DNA of 5,636 nt from Bacteroidia bacterium (GTDB lineage Bacteria > Bacteroidota > Bacteroidia > Chitinophagales > Saprospiraceae): contig JAUIIF010000329.1 of NCBI GenBank assembly GCA_030431945.1, forward strand, positions 1 to 5,636. The letters are read 5' to 3'. A model generated the notes under the pieces. The model was not told the origin of the DNA and did no database searches. It saw nothing but the letters and a program-made list of their open reading frames with translations. Every line of letters begins with the position of its first letter. Position 1 is the first letter of the stretch. Below are positions 1 through 5,636 of this stretch, piece after piece. Position numbers and translations under genes: made by a program.

Positions 1-2280
1 GCCGTAACGCAGCCAAACCCTCACTTCGTCTTCACCCCGCTGAAGGCGCTGAGCCTCCGTACCGAAAAAGGCGGAGCGTACCTGGCCTACGATGTCCTGA
101 AGGTCAACGCCCAGGTAGCGGGCTTTTTCCTTCAGGGTGATGTTCATTTCCCGGAGGCCTTCCTGGTTGTTATCAACCACGTCAGCCAGTTCGGGCATCA
201 GGGCCAACTCCTGCTTGAGGTCGGCAGTGGCTTGTTCGAGTTCCTGAATGTTTGTTCCTACGAGGCTTACACTTACGGGCTTGCCGAAGAAGGACCGCCC
301 GCCGAAAGAAAGGACCTCCGCCTGGTCAACGGGGCCGACGGCCTGCCGGATGGCACGGGTCATCTGCTCCTGGGTGACGGGTTCCAGTTCTTCGCCGGGA
401 ATCATGGCCACGGTGATGCTGCCCTGGTAGGTCGTGGGGCCCACCTGCACCTCAATGCGTTCTACGGCCTGCTTACCTTCTTCCAGGTACGTCTCGGCAC
501 TGATTTCTTTCCCGCCCCGGTCGGCCGTGTTGGCAATGCGGTCGAGTAAGGCCTTTGTCTGCGATTCCGGCGTGCCGGCGGGCAGCTGCAGGGTGATTTG
601 CACTTCGTCTCCCGGAATGATCGGGAAGAAGGTCGTTTTCACCCAGCCGGCCCGGACCACCCCGATGCTGAGGAAGAGAATGGCGACACAAAGGGAGAGG
701 GAAATGAATTTATTGCGCATGGTCCAGGCAAGCACGGGAGCGTACAGGCGATCGCGCATAAAATCCATCAACTTATCGAAAGTCCGCTGCACCGCATTGG
801 GCTTAGCGCCCTTCTGCAGGGCTTTACTGTGGGCAACGTGCGTGGGGAGAATGATCGCACCTTCCACCAACGAGAAAACAAGGGAGAAGATGACGACGAT
901 GGCCAGTTCGGGGAAAAAGTCGCCCAGGGAACCATCGAGGAAGAAGAAACTGGAAAAAGCAATGATGGTGGTGATGATGGCCGCAAATACGGCCCCCAGG
1001 ACGTTATTGGTTCCGTCGATGGCCGCGCGGATGCGCGGCAGCCCTTTCTCGTGGTAACTGTAGATGTTTTCCCCGATCACAATACCGTCATCAACCAGGA
1101 TTCCGATCACCAGAATCATACCGAACAGACTGATTACGTTCAGGGTAATGCCCAGTGCGTTGGCCAGGATAAACATGCCGGCAAAACTGATCGGAATGGA
1201 AAGAGCTACCCAGAAAGCTAAGCGCCAGTGCAGAAAGACGGCGAGCAGCAGGCAGACGATGAGGAAACCCTGCCAGCCATTGTTGATCAGGGTGTTGATC
1301 CGTTCCCGCAGGGTGATACTGGCATCACTGACGATGGCCGCGCGGATGTCAATATTCTCAGCGTTGAATTCCTCCAGGTATGCCTTTACTTTGTCCGTAA
1401 TGGCCAGCATGTCCTCTTCCAGGGTATTCTGAACATTGACGTTGACCGAAGGAGAACCATCGAGGTAAGTGCGGTTCGGCTGATCAGCCCAGCGATCCCG
1501 TACCGTGGCGACCTGGCTAAGCCGGACGGTACCGCCATCAGCCGTGGTTTTCACGATGATGTCCCGCAGGCCATCTGCATAATATTCTTTATTCCGGGCC
1601 CGCAGCAGGAGTTCTTCTTCTACGCCCTTCACCGTCCCGCCGGTTACGTCTACATTCGTGCGGCGCACGGCATCGGCAGCTTCCTGAAAGGTGAGGCCAA
1701 AGCGTTGTAAGTCTGCTTCGCGGAAGGCAATTTCAATTTCTTCGTTAGGGAACCCGGAGAGCTCTACTTTACTGAGCCCGTCCATGGCCAGTAAATCAGC
1801 TTCTACCTGGCGAGCGGCCAGTTTCAGGGCCGCGAGGCTGACGCCATCTCCGGTCAGGGCAAAGGATATGGCCCGGCCCAGTCGCTCCTGTTTATAAACG
1901 ACCGGGGGCTCCATGCCAGCAGGGAACGAACTGATGCGGTCAACTTCATTTTTTACGTCCTGCAGGATGAGTTCCGTATCGTACCCCTTCAGTACTTCCA
2001 CCGTTACCCGCCCGCTGTTCTCAGAACTTACGCTGGTGTAGCGCTCAATACCGGTCAGGCCCTTCAGGCCTTCCTCTATTTTTTGAATGATGCCTTCCTC
2101 CACTTCTTCCGGGCTGGCACCGGGGTAGATCAACTGGATGCTGATGGTACGGCTTTTGAACTCCGGGAAAAAGGTGGCCTTCATCTGGGAAAGGCTGACT
2201 ACCCCGAGGATCAGAATGCCGAACATGATCAGGTTGGCGGCGACGGGGTATTTGATAAAGTACGCTATGAATGATTTCAT
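1..2280 (-). CDS. RND-family efflux transporter permease subunit (HAE1/AcrB-like), C-terminus beyond window
   Basis: Inner-membrane proton/drug antiporter of a tripartite efflux pump. The frame is open from ATG at 2280 to base 1, giving 760 residues; AcrB-type proteins have about 1030-1050, so roughly the last quarter (rest of the second periplasmic part and TM8-12) is missing. TM1 is near residues 11-31, followed by FFPEF and a large periplasmic porter/docking domain to about 330. TM2-TM6 lie near 335-480, TM7 near 525-543, and the second periplasmic domain begins at about 548. TM4 carries GILVDDGIVIGEN; D397 and D398 match the proton-relay Asp pair of AcrB (D407/D408), which favours drug-type HAE1 over the metal-type HME family. 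The Lys expected in TM10 is outside the window. It is the last visible gene of the marR-adaptor-permease operon, 152 nt after the adaptor stop. The start at 2280 puts the usual short cytoplasmic lead before TM1; an upstream in-frame ATG exists at 2400. Substrate unknown. Confidence 0.95.
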   Translation of the reverse strand, partial: MKSFIAYFIKYPVAANLIMFGILILGVVSLSQMKATFFPEFKSRTISIQLIYPGASPEEVEEGIIQKIEEGLKGLTGIERYTSVSSENSGRVTVEVLKGYDTELILQDVKNEVDRISSFPAGMEPPVVYKQERLGRAISFALTGDGVSLAALKLAARQVEADLLAMDGLSKVELSGFPNEEIEIAFREADLQRFGLTFQEAADAVRRTNVDVTGGTVKGVEEELLLRARNKEYYADGLRDIIVKTTADGGTVRLSQVATVRDRWADQPNRTYLDGSPSVNVNVQNTLEEDMLAITDKVKAYLEEFNAENIDIRAAIVSDASITLRERINTLINNGWQGFLIVCLLLAVFLHWRLAFWVALSIPISFAGMFILANALGITLNVISLFGMILVIGILVDDGIVIGENIYSYHEKGLPRIRAAIDGTNNVLGAVFAAIITTIIAFSSFFFLDGSLGDFFPELAIVVIFSLVFSLVEGAIILPTHVAHSKALQKGAKPNAVQRTFDKLMDFMRDRLYAPVLAWTMRNKFISLSLCVAILFLSIGVVRAGWVKTTFFPIIPGDEVQITLQLPAGTPESQTKALLDRIANTADRGGKEISAETYLEEGKQAVERIEVQVGPTTYQGSITVAMIPGEELEPVTQEQMTRAIRQAVGPVDQAEVLSFGGRSFFGKPVSVSLVGTNIQELEQATADLKQELALMPELADVVDNNQEGLREMNITLKEKARYLGVDLQDIVGQVRSAFFGTEAQRLQRGEDEVRVWLRYG

Positions 2281-2400
2281 GGCTTGATTTTGCTGGGGGG
2301 TGAAGTCAGGAACAGTATGGGAAAACGAGGTGCCGGATGATTCGGACTGCTGATCTGGCCTGGTTGCCGGAGCAGTAGATTGGCTGGCGTAGCCGGCCAT
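2281..2400 (-). other. In-frame open extension upstream of the permease start (alternative ATG at 2398-2400)
   Basis: Reading upstream from the permease ATG, the frame stays open for 40 codons to another ATG at 2398-2400, just after two in-frame TAA codons. The extension is polar and low in complexity, rich in Ser, Thr, Gln and Pro (it begins MAGYASQSTAPATRP and ends DFTPQQNQA). No AcrB-family domain accounts for it. The nearer start at 2280 is preferred because it gives the canonical N-terminus and has an A-rich upstream context (CAGCAAAATCAAGCC). The farther start sits only 32 nt after the adaptor stop, so it cannot be ruled out. The short direct repeat CCGGCCA occurs at 2393-2399 and 2407-2413, next to this ATG. 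The whole adaptor-permease gap (2281-2432) shows no convincing promoter or terminator. Confidence 0.4.
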
Positions 2401-2432
2401 CCGTTACCGGCCACCGCAGGGTTAAGCTGAAA

Positions 2433-3629
2433 CTATTTTGATACCGGAACCGGTGGCTTTTCCAGGGCTTTATCTTCGGCCGTTTTCTTTTCCATAGCTG
2501 CGGCTGACTTCAGGTTCACCCGCATTCCGTCGTAGGCCCCGGCAACATCACTCGTTAAGATTTTTGTGCCGGAAGGTAAGCCGGCAATGATGACCGTTTC
2601 CCGATTAAACTTGCGCACATTTACGGGTACGAGCGAGAGAAGCGTATCGTTTTTAACGACGAAAATTTCGCCTTCGTCAATCAGTAAGTCCCGGTCAATT
2701 TCCACTACGTTTTCCAGTACCCGGGCGTCGGCCTCTCCCCGCAGGAACATGCCCTCCCGCAGCTCCTTACCTGATACCCCGACAAAGACATTCACCGTCT
2801 GGGTACCGGGGTCGATCTGGTCGCCGATGCGGCGGATCTTTCCCGTCCACGAACCGGCAATATCTTCACTGAATAATTTCACTTCCCCACCCGGCTGTAA
2901 GAAATCAAGCTGGCTGAGGGGTACGGTAGCGACCATCTCGTAGTAGCCGGTGGCCATCAGCTCTCCGAGTTGTTGGCCGGGGCGGATGACGGCCCCCTCG
3001 TTGATGGCCGCCGTAGTAAGCACGCCGCTGAACGGCGCGTAAAGGGTGTACTTACTCAGGCGCTCCTCGGCGCTCTTGATTGAGTAGAACTGGGTGTAAA
3101 GGTTGCGCCCGGCGACAAATAATTTCTCGCGTTGGTTCTTGGCCGCCGGCAGGGCTTTAATCGGAGCGTCCACGTCGAAATTAGTCAGGTACGTTTCCCA
3201 GGAGGGAAAGCTTTCCGGATAATCAATTTTCAGATCGGGCATCATCATCGCTACCGCATTCATTAAGGTAGCTTTCTGGGCCTGCAGGTTCAGCCGTACT
3301 TCTGCGTCATCGATGCGCATCATCACTTCGCCCTTGCTGAAGTAAGTACCTTTCTTAAATGGCTTGGAGGTTTTGACGGCGCCCCCTACTTCGGTAAATA
3401 GGGCAATCTTATTGTAGGCTTCTAAACGACCCTGTACATCCAGTTTGGTGGCAATCTTACCATTATTGATGACCGCGACCTCCACACTCTTGATGCGCTT
3501 GGGAATCTCCTTTTTCATGGGCGCCGGTTTCAGACTGGCAAGGTACTTGGAACCGAAATACCCCCCCGCCAGAATAGCGACACCAAGGAGGATGGAAAAA
3601 ATAGTGCGCGGAAGGTTACGCTGGCTCAT
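2433..3629 (-). CDS. RND efflux periplasmic adaptor subunit (HlyD/AcrA membrane fusion protein family)
   Basis: Periplasmic adaptor that bridges the RND permease to an outer-membrane TolC-like channel. At 398 residues it is the usual family length. Residues 9-31 form a hydrophobic helix. The protein has no cysteine at all, so it is not a lipoprotein and is probably held by this uncleaved anchor. The first lipoyl half is near 66-108 (VQGRLEAYN...VMMRIDDAEV) and the second near 193-226 (YTLYAPFSGVLTTAAINEGAVIRPGQQLGEL). Between them lies an atypical hairpin region at 109-190 containing a Pro/aromatic segment (PDLKIDYPESFPSW). The beta-barrel spans about 228-300 and the membrane-proximal domain about 305-375, followed by a charged Lys/Glu/Pro tail. 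The ATG at 3627-3629 overlaps the end of the marR gene by 14 nt, which suggests translational coupling. There is no Shine-Dalgarno motif, but the leader before ATG is A-rich. The permease gene follows after 152 nt. Family assignment is secure; substrate is unknown. Confidence 0.95.
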   Translation of the reverse strand: MSQRNLPRTIFSILLGVAILAGGYFGSKYLASLKPAPMKKEIPKRIKSVEVAVINNGKIATKLDVQGRLEAYNKIALFTEVGGAVKTSKPFKKGTYFSKGEVMMRIDDAEVRLNLQAQKATLMNAVAMMMPDLKIDYPESFPSWETYLTNFDVDAPIKALPAAKNQREKLFVAGRNLYTQFYSIKSAEERLSKYTLYAPFSGVLTTAAINEGAVIRPGQQLGELMATGYYEMVATVPLSQLDFLQPGGEVKLFSEDIAGSWTGKIRRIGDQIDPGTQTVNVFVGVSGKELREGMFLRGEADARVLENVVEIDRDLLIDEGEIFVVKNDTLLSLVPVNVRKFNRETVIIAGLPSGTKILTSDVAGAYDGMRVNLKSAAAMEKKTAEDKALEKPPVPVSK

Positions 3630-4113
3630 GGTTAATACTTTTGGGGGTACTCAATTGCTGGTGGAGGTTATGATAAATCTGTTGTAAAACGTTGGTGCAA
3701 GTGACCAAGTCGTCGGCAGGGATATTCTGTTGGGCGCAGGTCAGGGCCAGGTGGGCGGCATCAGCAGCACAAGCCCACAGGCACCTTCCCTTTTCGGTCA
3801 GGTAAATACGCTTCTGCCGTCGGTCATCCGGGTCAATGACCCGGGTAATCATGCCCGCAGTATCTAATTGCTTGAGTGCCCGCGCAACGGTGCCTTTATC
3901 CTTTATCGTCGACATGGCAAGATCCTGTTGCCGCAGCCCGTCACTTTGCACGAGGTCAGAGAGCAAGCCAAGGTGCGTACTCTGGGGTTGAAACCCCTCG
4001 AAGTTCAACTGACCAGCAATCAAGCGAGTCAGCTGACGACCGACCCGGTTCGTCAGGTAAATTAAATTTTGCCGATGTTCTTGCAAAGTTCTGGATACTT
4101 GTTGCGCTTGCAA
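3616..4113 (-). CDS. MarR-family winged-helix transcriptional regulator (TTG start)
   Basis: Probable dimeric DNA-binding regulator of this efflux operon, 165 residues (MarR proteins are typically 140-170). The N-terminal helices at about 5-35 belong to the dimer interface. The winged helix-turn-helix covers about 47-105: GLRQQDLAMSTI leads into a recognition helix near 71-84 (KDKGTVARALKQLD), followed by the wing. The MarR signature DDRRQKRIYLT is at 96-106, followed by TEKGR and the C-terminal dimerisation helices. All four cysteines (C111, C115, C126, C139) lie in that C-terminal part. The assigned start is TTG at 4111-4113. The frame stays open upstream to a TGA at 4210-4212 but offers no ATG or GTG there, and the first internal ATG (residue 67) is inside the DNA-binding domain. 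It is the first gene of the operon and overlaps the adaptor gene by 14 nt. Repressor versus activator is not decided by sequence; most family members repress. Confidence 0.92.
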   Translation of the reverse strand: MQAQQVSRTLQEHRQNLIYLTNRVGRQLTRLIAGQLNFEGFQPQSTHLGLLSDLVQSDGLRQQDLAMSTIKDKGTVARALKQLDTAGMITRVIDPDDRRQKRIYLTEKGRCLWACAADAAHLALTCAQQNIPADDLVTCTNVLQQIYHNLHQQLSTPKSINHEPA

Positions 4114-4164
4114 CGAATAACGAATGGCAGCGCAAAGGGTTTTGGCATTATTTGCCTGATCGAT

Positions 4165-4191
4165 GATTCTGCGAGAATTCTCTACAGATTC
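4165..4191. promoter_or_regulatory. Candidate MarR operator dyad upstream of the marR operon
   Basis: A perfect 10-bp palindrome GAGAATTCTC (4173-4182) is flanked by outer arms GATTCTG (4165-4171) and CAGATTC (4185-4191), which are inverted repeats of each other with one mismatch and a one-base offset. The element lies 52-78 bases upstream of the marR TTG codon, where an autoregulatory operator would be expected; MarR dimers usually bind A/T-rich dyads of about 16-20 bp. On the minus strand, TTGGAC followed by 17 nt and GAGAAT would place the palindrome over a -10-like box. That promoter match is weak and not of the Bacteroidota type. Operator function is inferred from position and symmetry only. 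Confidence 0.4.
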
Positions 4192-4355
4192 GGAATAATG
4201 TCCAATAAGTCACGTATTCGGTAAGCGGCACCAATTGTTGGTCCCGGGCCCCATGGCGTAGGGCGAGTTCACTACGCAGGGAAAGCGCTTGCCCTGCCCC
4301 GTGGTTCAGGGCGCCTGACGAAACGTACCGCCAGTCCTGAAATTTGGCCATTGCC

Positions 4356-4388
4356 AGGGGCCGGAGGGCCGACTTCCGTATGGCCCCT
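4356..4388. repeat. G/C-rich inverted repeat able to form a hairpin
   Basis: AGGGGCC at 4356-4362 is the exact inverted repeat of GGCCCCT at 4382-4388. Inside it, CGGA (4362-4365) can pair with TCCG (4375-4378) around a 9-nt loop, giving a bulged two-part stem. Neither side is followed by a T-run, so it does not look like an intrinsic terminator. It may be a transcription-factor dyad, a structured leader element, or chance in a G/C-rich stretch. Confidence 0.3.
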
Positions 4389-4455
4389 CGTAGGAGTTGG
4401 GCAAATTGTACAGACACCGCGGTTGGGCCGGTAAGGGGCAAAGAGACAGGCGATG

Positions 4456-4463
4456 TACCTTTG
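4456..4463 (+). promoter_or_regulatory. Possible Bacteroidota -7 promoter element for the methyltransferase gene
   Basis: TACCTTTG matches the TAnnTTTG consensus of the Bacteroidota primary sigma factor exactly, on the strand of the downstream gene, and would give a leader of about 65-70 nt. The matching -33 TTG is not at the expected spacing: the nearest TTG is at 4423-4425, about 30 nt upstream instead of about 20. The assignment is therefore weak; the real promoter may instead lie in the A/T-rich stretch just before the start codon. Confidence 0.25.
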
Positions 4464-4537
4464 GGCGCAGGACGGCGCTACCCGAACTTCAGCCCACCGT
4501 CCGCGCGTAATATTATTCTATTCAGTATTTATCTATT

Positions 4538-5636
4538 ATGTCAGCTACTCCTCTTAAAGATTTCTGGTCTGCTGCCCGCGCCGCCGGCGCGGCGGGTGAG
4601 CTGGTAAAACTTACCCTGAGTAAGCCTCGCCACGGGGCGGAGGAGCTGCCCCGCAATCGGTATGCCCGGTTGGTGGAGATAAAAAAGCGAATGCAGCTGC
4701 AGATTACCCATCGCTACGCCGACCGGGAAGAAGTCAAGAACCATAACATCAACGAAGGCCTGGCCCTGCTCGAAAATGCCTTGGGGCCGGATTACAGCAA
4801 CGCCGATCTCTTTACGACGACGGACCAGCTGAGCCTCATCCTGAGCCGGAAGGGGAATGCGCGCCTGCAAACACAATCTCTGCACCCGCGCTCGCGCACC
4901 ATCCTGCCCGTAACGCCAGAGGCTACGGCCACGCCCGGCAGCGTCATTACGGCCCCTACGCTCAGTAAGGAGCACAACCGTATAAAACACCGCGACATCC
5001 CGGCCAACCGACCCTACTTACGTGACCTCGGCATCGCGAACAATAAAGGGGAAATTCTTCGGGAAGGAAAGCGAAAATACAAGCAAATCAATAAGTTCGT
5101 GGAGATCATCGCGGGCTTGCTCCGGGAACATCCGTTACCCGCAGGTGCCCACATTGTCGATATGGGGTCCGGAAGCGGCTACCTCACTTTTGCCCTCTAT
5201 GATCACCTGGTCAATAACCTTGACCTGGAGGTGAAAATCACCGGCGTGGAACTGCGCGGGCCACTCGTGGACAAGTGCCGGAAAATCGCCGTTAAAAACG
5301 GCTTTAAAAATCTCTTTTTTGCGCAAGGCTACATCGATAATTTTCGCCCCCCCAGTATCGATATGCTCATCGCCCTCCACGCCTGCGATACGGCTACGGA
5401 TGATGCGCTCTACAAGGGGCTCGTTGCCAAGTCGGAAATAATGGTTGTTGCCCCCTGTTGTCAGAAGCAGGTACGTAAAGATATGCAGGTCCCCGACGAG
5501 CTGAAACCACTCCTTGATAACGGTATTCTGCTGGAACGGCAGGCTGCCATGCTCACCGATGGCCTGCGGGCGCTCCTGCTCGAAAAGGAAGGGTACAAAA
5601 CCAAGCTCTTCGAATTCATCCCGCTGGAGCATACGG
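4538..5636 (+). CDS. Class I SAM-dependent methyltransferase (GSTCD/METTL25-like, Methyltransf_32 type), C-terminus beyond window
   Basis: Predicted cytoplasmic methyltransferase using S-adenosylmethionine; substrate unknown. 366 codons are visible from ATG 4538, and family members run to about 390-410 residues, so only a short tail is missing. Residues 1-130 form a family-specific N-terminal region with a basic patch, RYARLVEIKKRMQLQITHRY, and LFTTTDQLSLILSRKG. A linker at about 143-190 contains KHRDIPANRPYLRDLGI and KYKQINKFVEI. The Rossmann domain begins near 204 with SAM motif I VDMGSGSGYLTFAL (D208, G210, G212, G214). The motif II acidic residue is E238 in GVELRGPLVDKC. Next come HACDTATDDAL (H281, C283, D284) and APCCQKQ (P306, C307, C308), both hallmarks of this family. 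An in-frame TAA upstream and an A/T-rich leader fix the start. It is transcribed divergently from the efflux operon; no functional link is visible. Family assignment is strong, specificity is not. Confidence 0.9.
   Translation, partial: MSATPLKDFWSAARAAGAAGELVKLTLSKPRHGAEELPRNRYARLVEIKKRMQLQITHRYADREEVKNHNINEGLALLENALGPDYSNADLFTTTDQLSLILSRKGNARLQTQSLHPRSRTILPVTPEATATPGSVITAPTLSKEHNRIKHRDIPANRPYLRDLGIANNKGEILREGKRKYKQINKFVEIIAGLLREHPLPAGAHIVDMGSGSGYLTFALYDHLVNNLDLEVKITGVELRGPLVDKCRKIAVKNGFKNLFFAQGYIDNFRPPSIDMLIALHACDTATDDALYKGLVAKSEIMVVAPCCQKQVRKDMQVPDELKPLLDNGILLERQAAMLTDGLRALLLEKEGYKTKLFEFIPLEHT

Larger units (their letters stand above)
4114..4537. other. Divergent intergenic region between marR and the methyltransferase gene
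   Basis: These 424 bases separate two divergently transcribed genes and should carry both promoters. The marR-proximal part is moderately A/T-rich and holds the dyad at 4165-4191. A second small dyad, ACCAA-TTG-TTGGT, sits at 4230-4242. The middle (about 4243-4500) is G/C-rich, with the palindromes CCCGGG and GGGCCC close together near 4245 and a hairpin-forming repeat at 4356-4388. The last 30 bases before the methyltransferase ATG are strongly A/T-rich. A 97-codon minus-strand frame (4148-4441) spans much of the region, but its product resembles nothing I know and I do not call it a gene. No tRNA, riboswitch or T-run terminator is evident. Confidence 0.7.

Noticed and set aside
232..1710. 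Several plus-strand open frames of 60-207 codons (for example 434-1057, 598-1221, 1228-1710).
   Set aside because: They are antisense to the permease, whose 760-codon frame has clear RND motifs; their products are low in complexity and resemble no family.
2566..2943. A 125-codon plus-strand open frame.
   Set aside because: It is antisense to the adaptor gene, is Ser/Thr-rich and has no motif.
4356..4388. Hairpin considered as an intrinsic terminator.
   Set aside because: There is no T-run on either strand after the stem, and no gene ends nearby.
4148..4441. A 97-codon minus-strand open frame upstream of marR.
   Set aside because: No recognisable domain, product looks like random translation, and it covers the dyads of the regulatory region; a translated search could reopen it as a decayed gene.
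4344..4607. An 87-codon plus-strand open frame overlapping the methyltransferase start.
   Set aside because: It runs out of frame into a well-supported gene; its hydrophobic segment comes from reading the A/T-rich leader as codons.
4541..5632. Minus-strand open frames of 149 and 165 codons (4541-4990 and 5135-5632).
   Set aside because: Both are antisense to the methyltransferase, which has the SAM-binding and HACD/PCC motifs in the plus frame.
1..5636. CRISPR array, insertion sequence, tRNA or rRNA, phage defence or toxin-antitoxin system.
   Set aside because: I saw no regularly spaced repeats, no transposase-like protein, no terminal inverted repeats and no tRNA-like segment; the genes are an ordinary efflux operon and a housekeeping-type methyltransferase.

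Overview
The window looks like chromosomal DNA from a member of the Bacteroidota. This is inferred from protein flavour (the RND pump, its adaptor and the methyltransferase all read like Bacteroidota versions), from the lack of a Shine-Dalgarno motif before the start codons examined, and from an A/T-rich stretch just before the methyltransferase start. Base composition is by eye slightly above 50% G+C, which would fit a Saprospiraceae/Lewinella-like lineage better than a low-GC Flavobacterium, but the genus cannot be fixed from this sequence.

Layout. Bases 1-4113 hold a three-gene minus-strand operon, transcribed right to left. It begins with a MarR-family regulator (3616-4113, TTG start), followed by a periplasmic adaptor (membrane fusion protein, 2433-3629) that overlaps the regulator gene by 14 nt. 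Next comes the inner-membrane RND permease (1-2280), whose last quarter lies beyond base 1. Bases 4114-4537 are a 424-bp divergent intergenic region with several dyads and no gene I can support. Bases 4538-5636 hold a plus-strand class I SAM-dependent methyltransferase of the GSTCD/METTL25-like type (Methyltransf_32-like), cut at the right edge about 25-40 codons before its expected end.

How the genes work together. Permease and adaptor would form two of the three parts of a tripartite efflux pump. The outer-membrane TolC-like partner is not in the window and may lie beyond base 1 or elsewhere in the genome. The MarR protein is the likely local regulator of its own operon, and a dyad 52-78 bases upstream of its start codon is a reasonable candidate operator. 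The methyltransferase is divergently transcribed and need not share a function with the pump.

I did not find a new biological system. The points worth a second look are the unusual adaptor hairpin, a cysteine cluster confined to the MarR C-terminal part, the ambiguous permease start with a 40-codon open extension, the candidate operator, and the Cys-rich motifs of a methyltransferase whose substrate is unknown.
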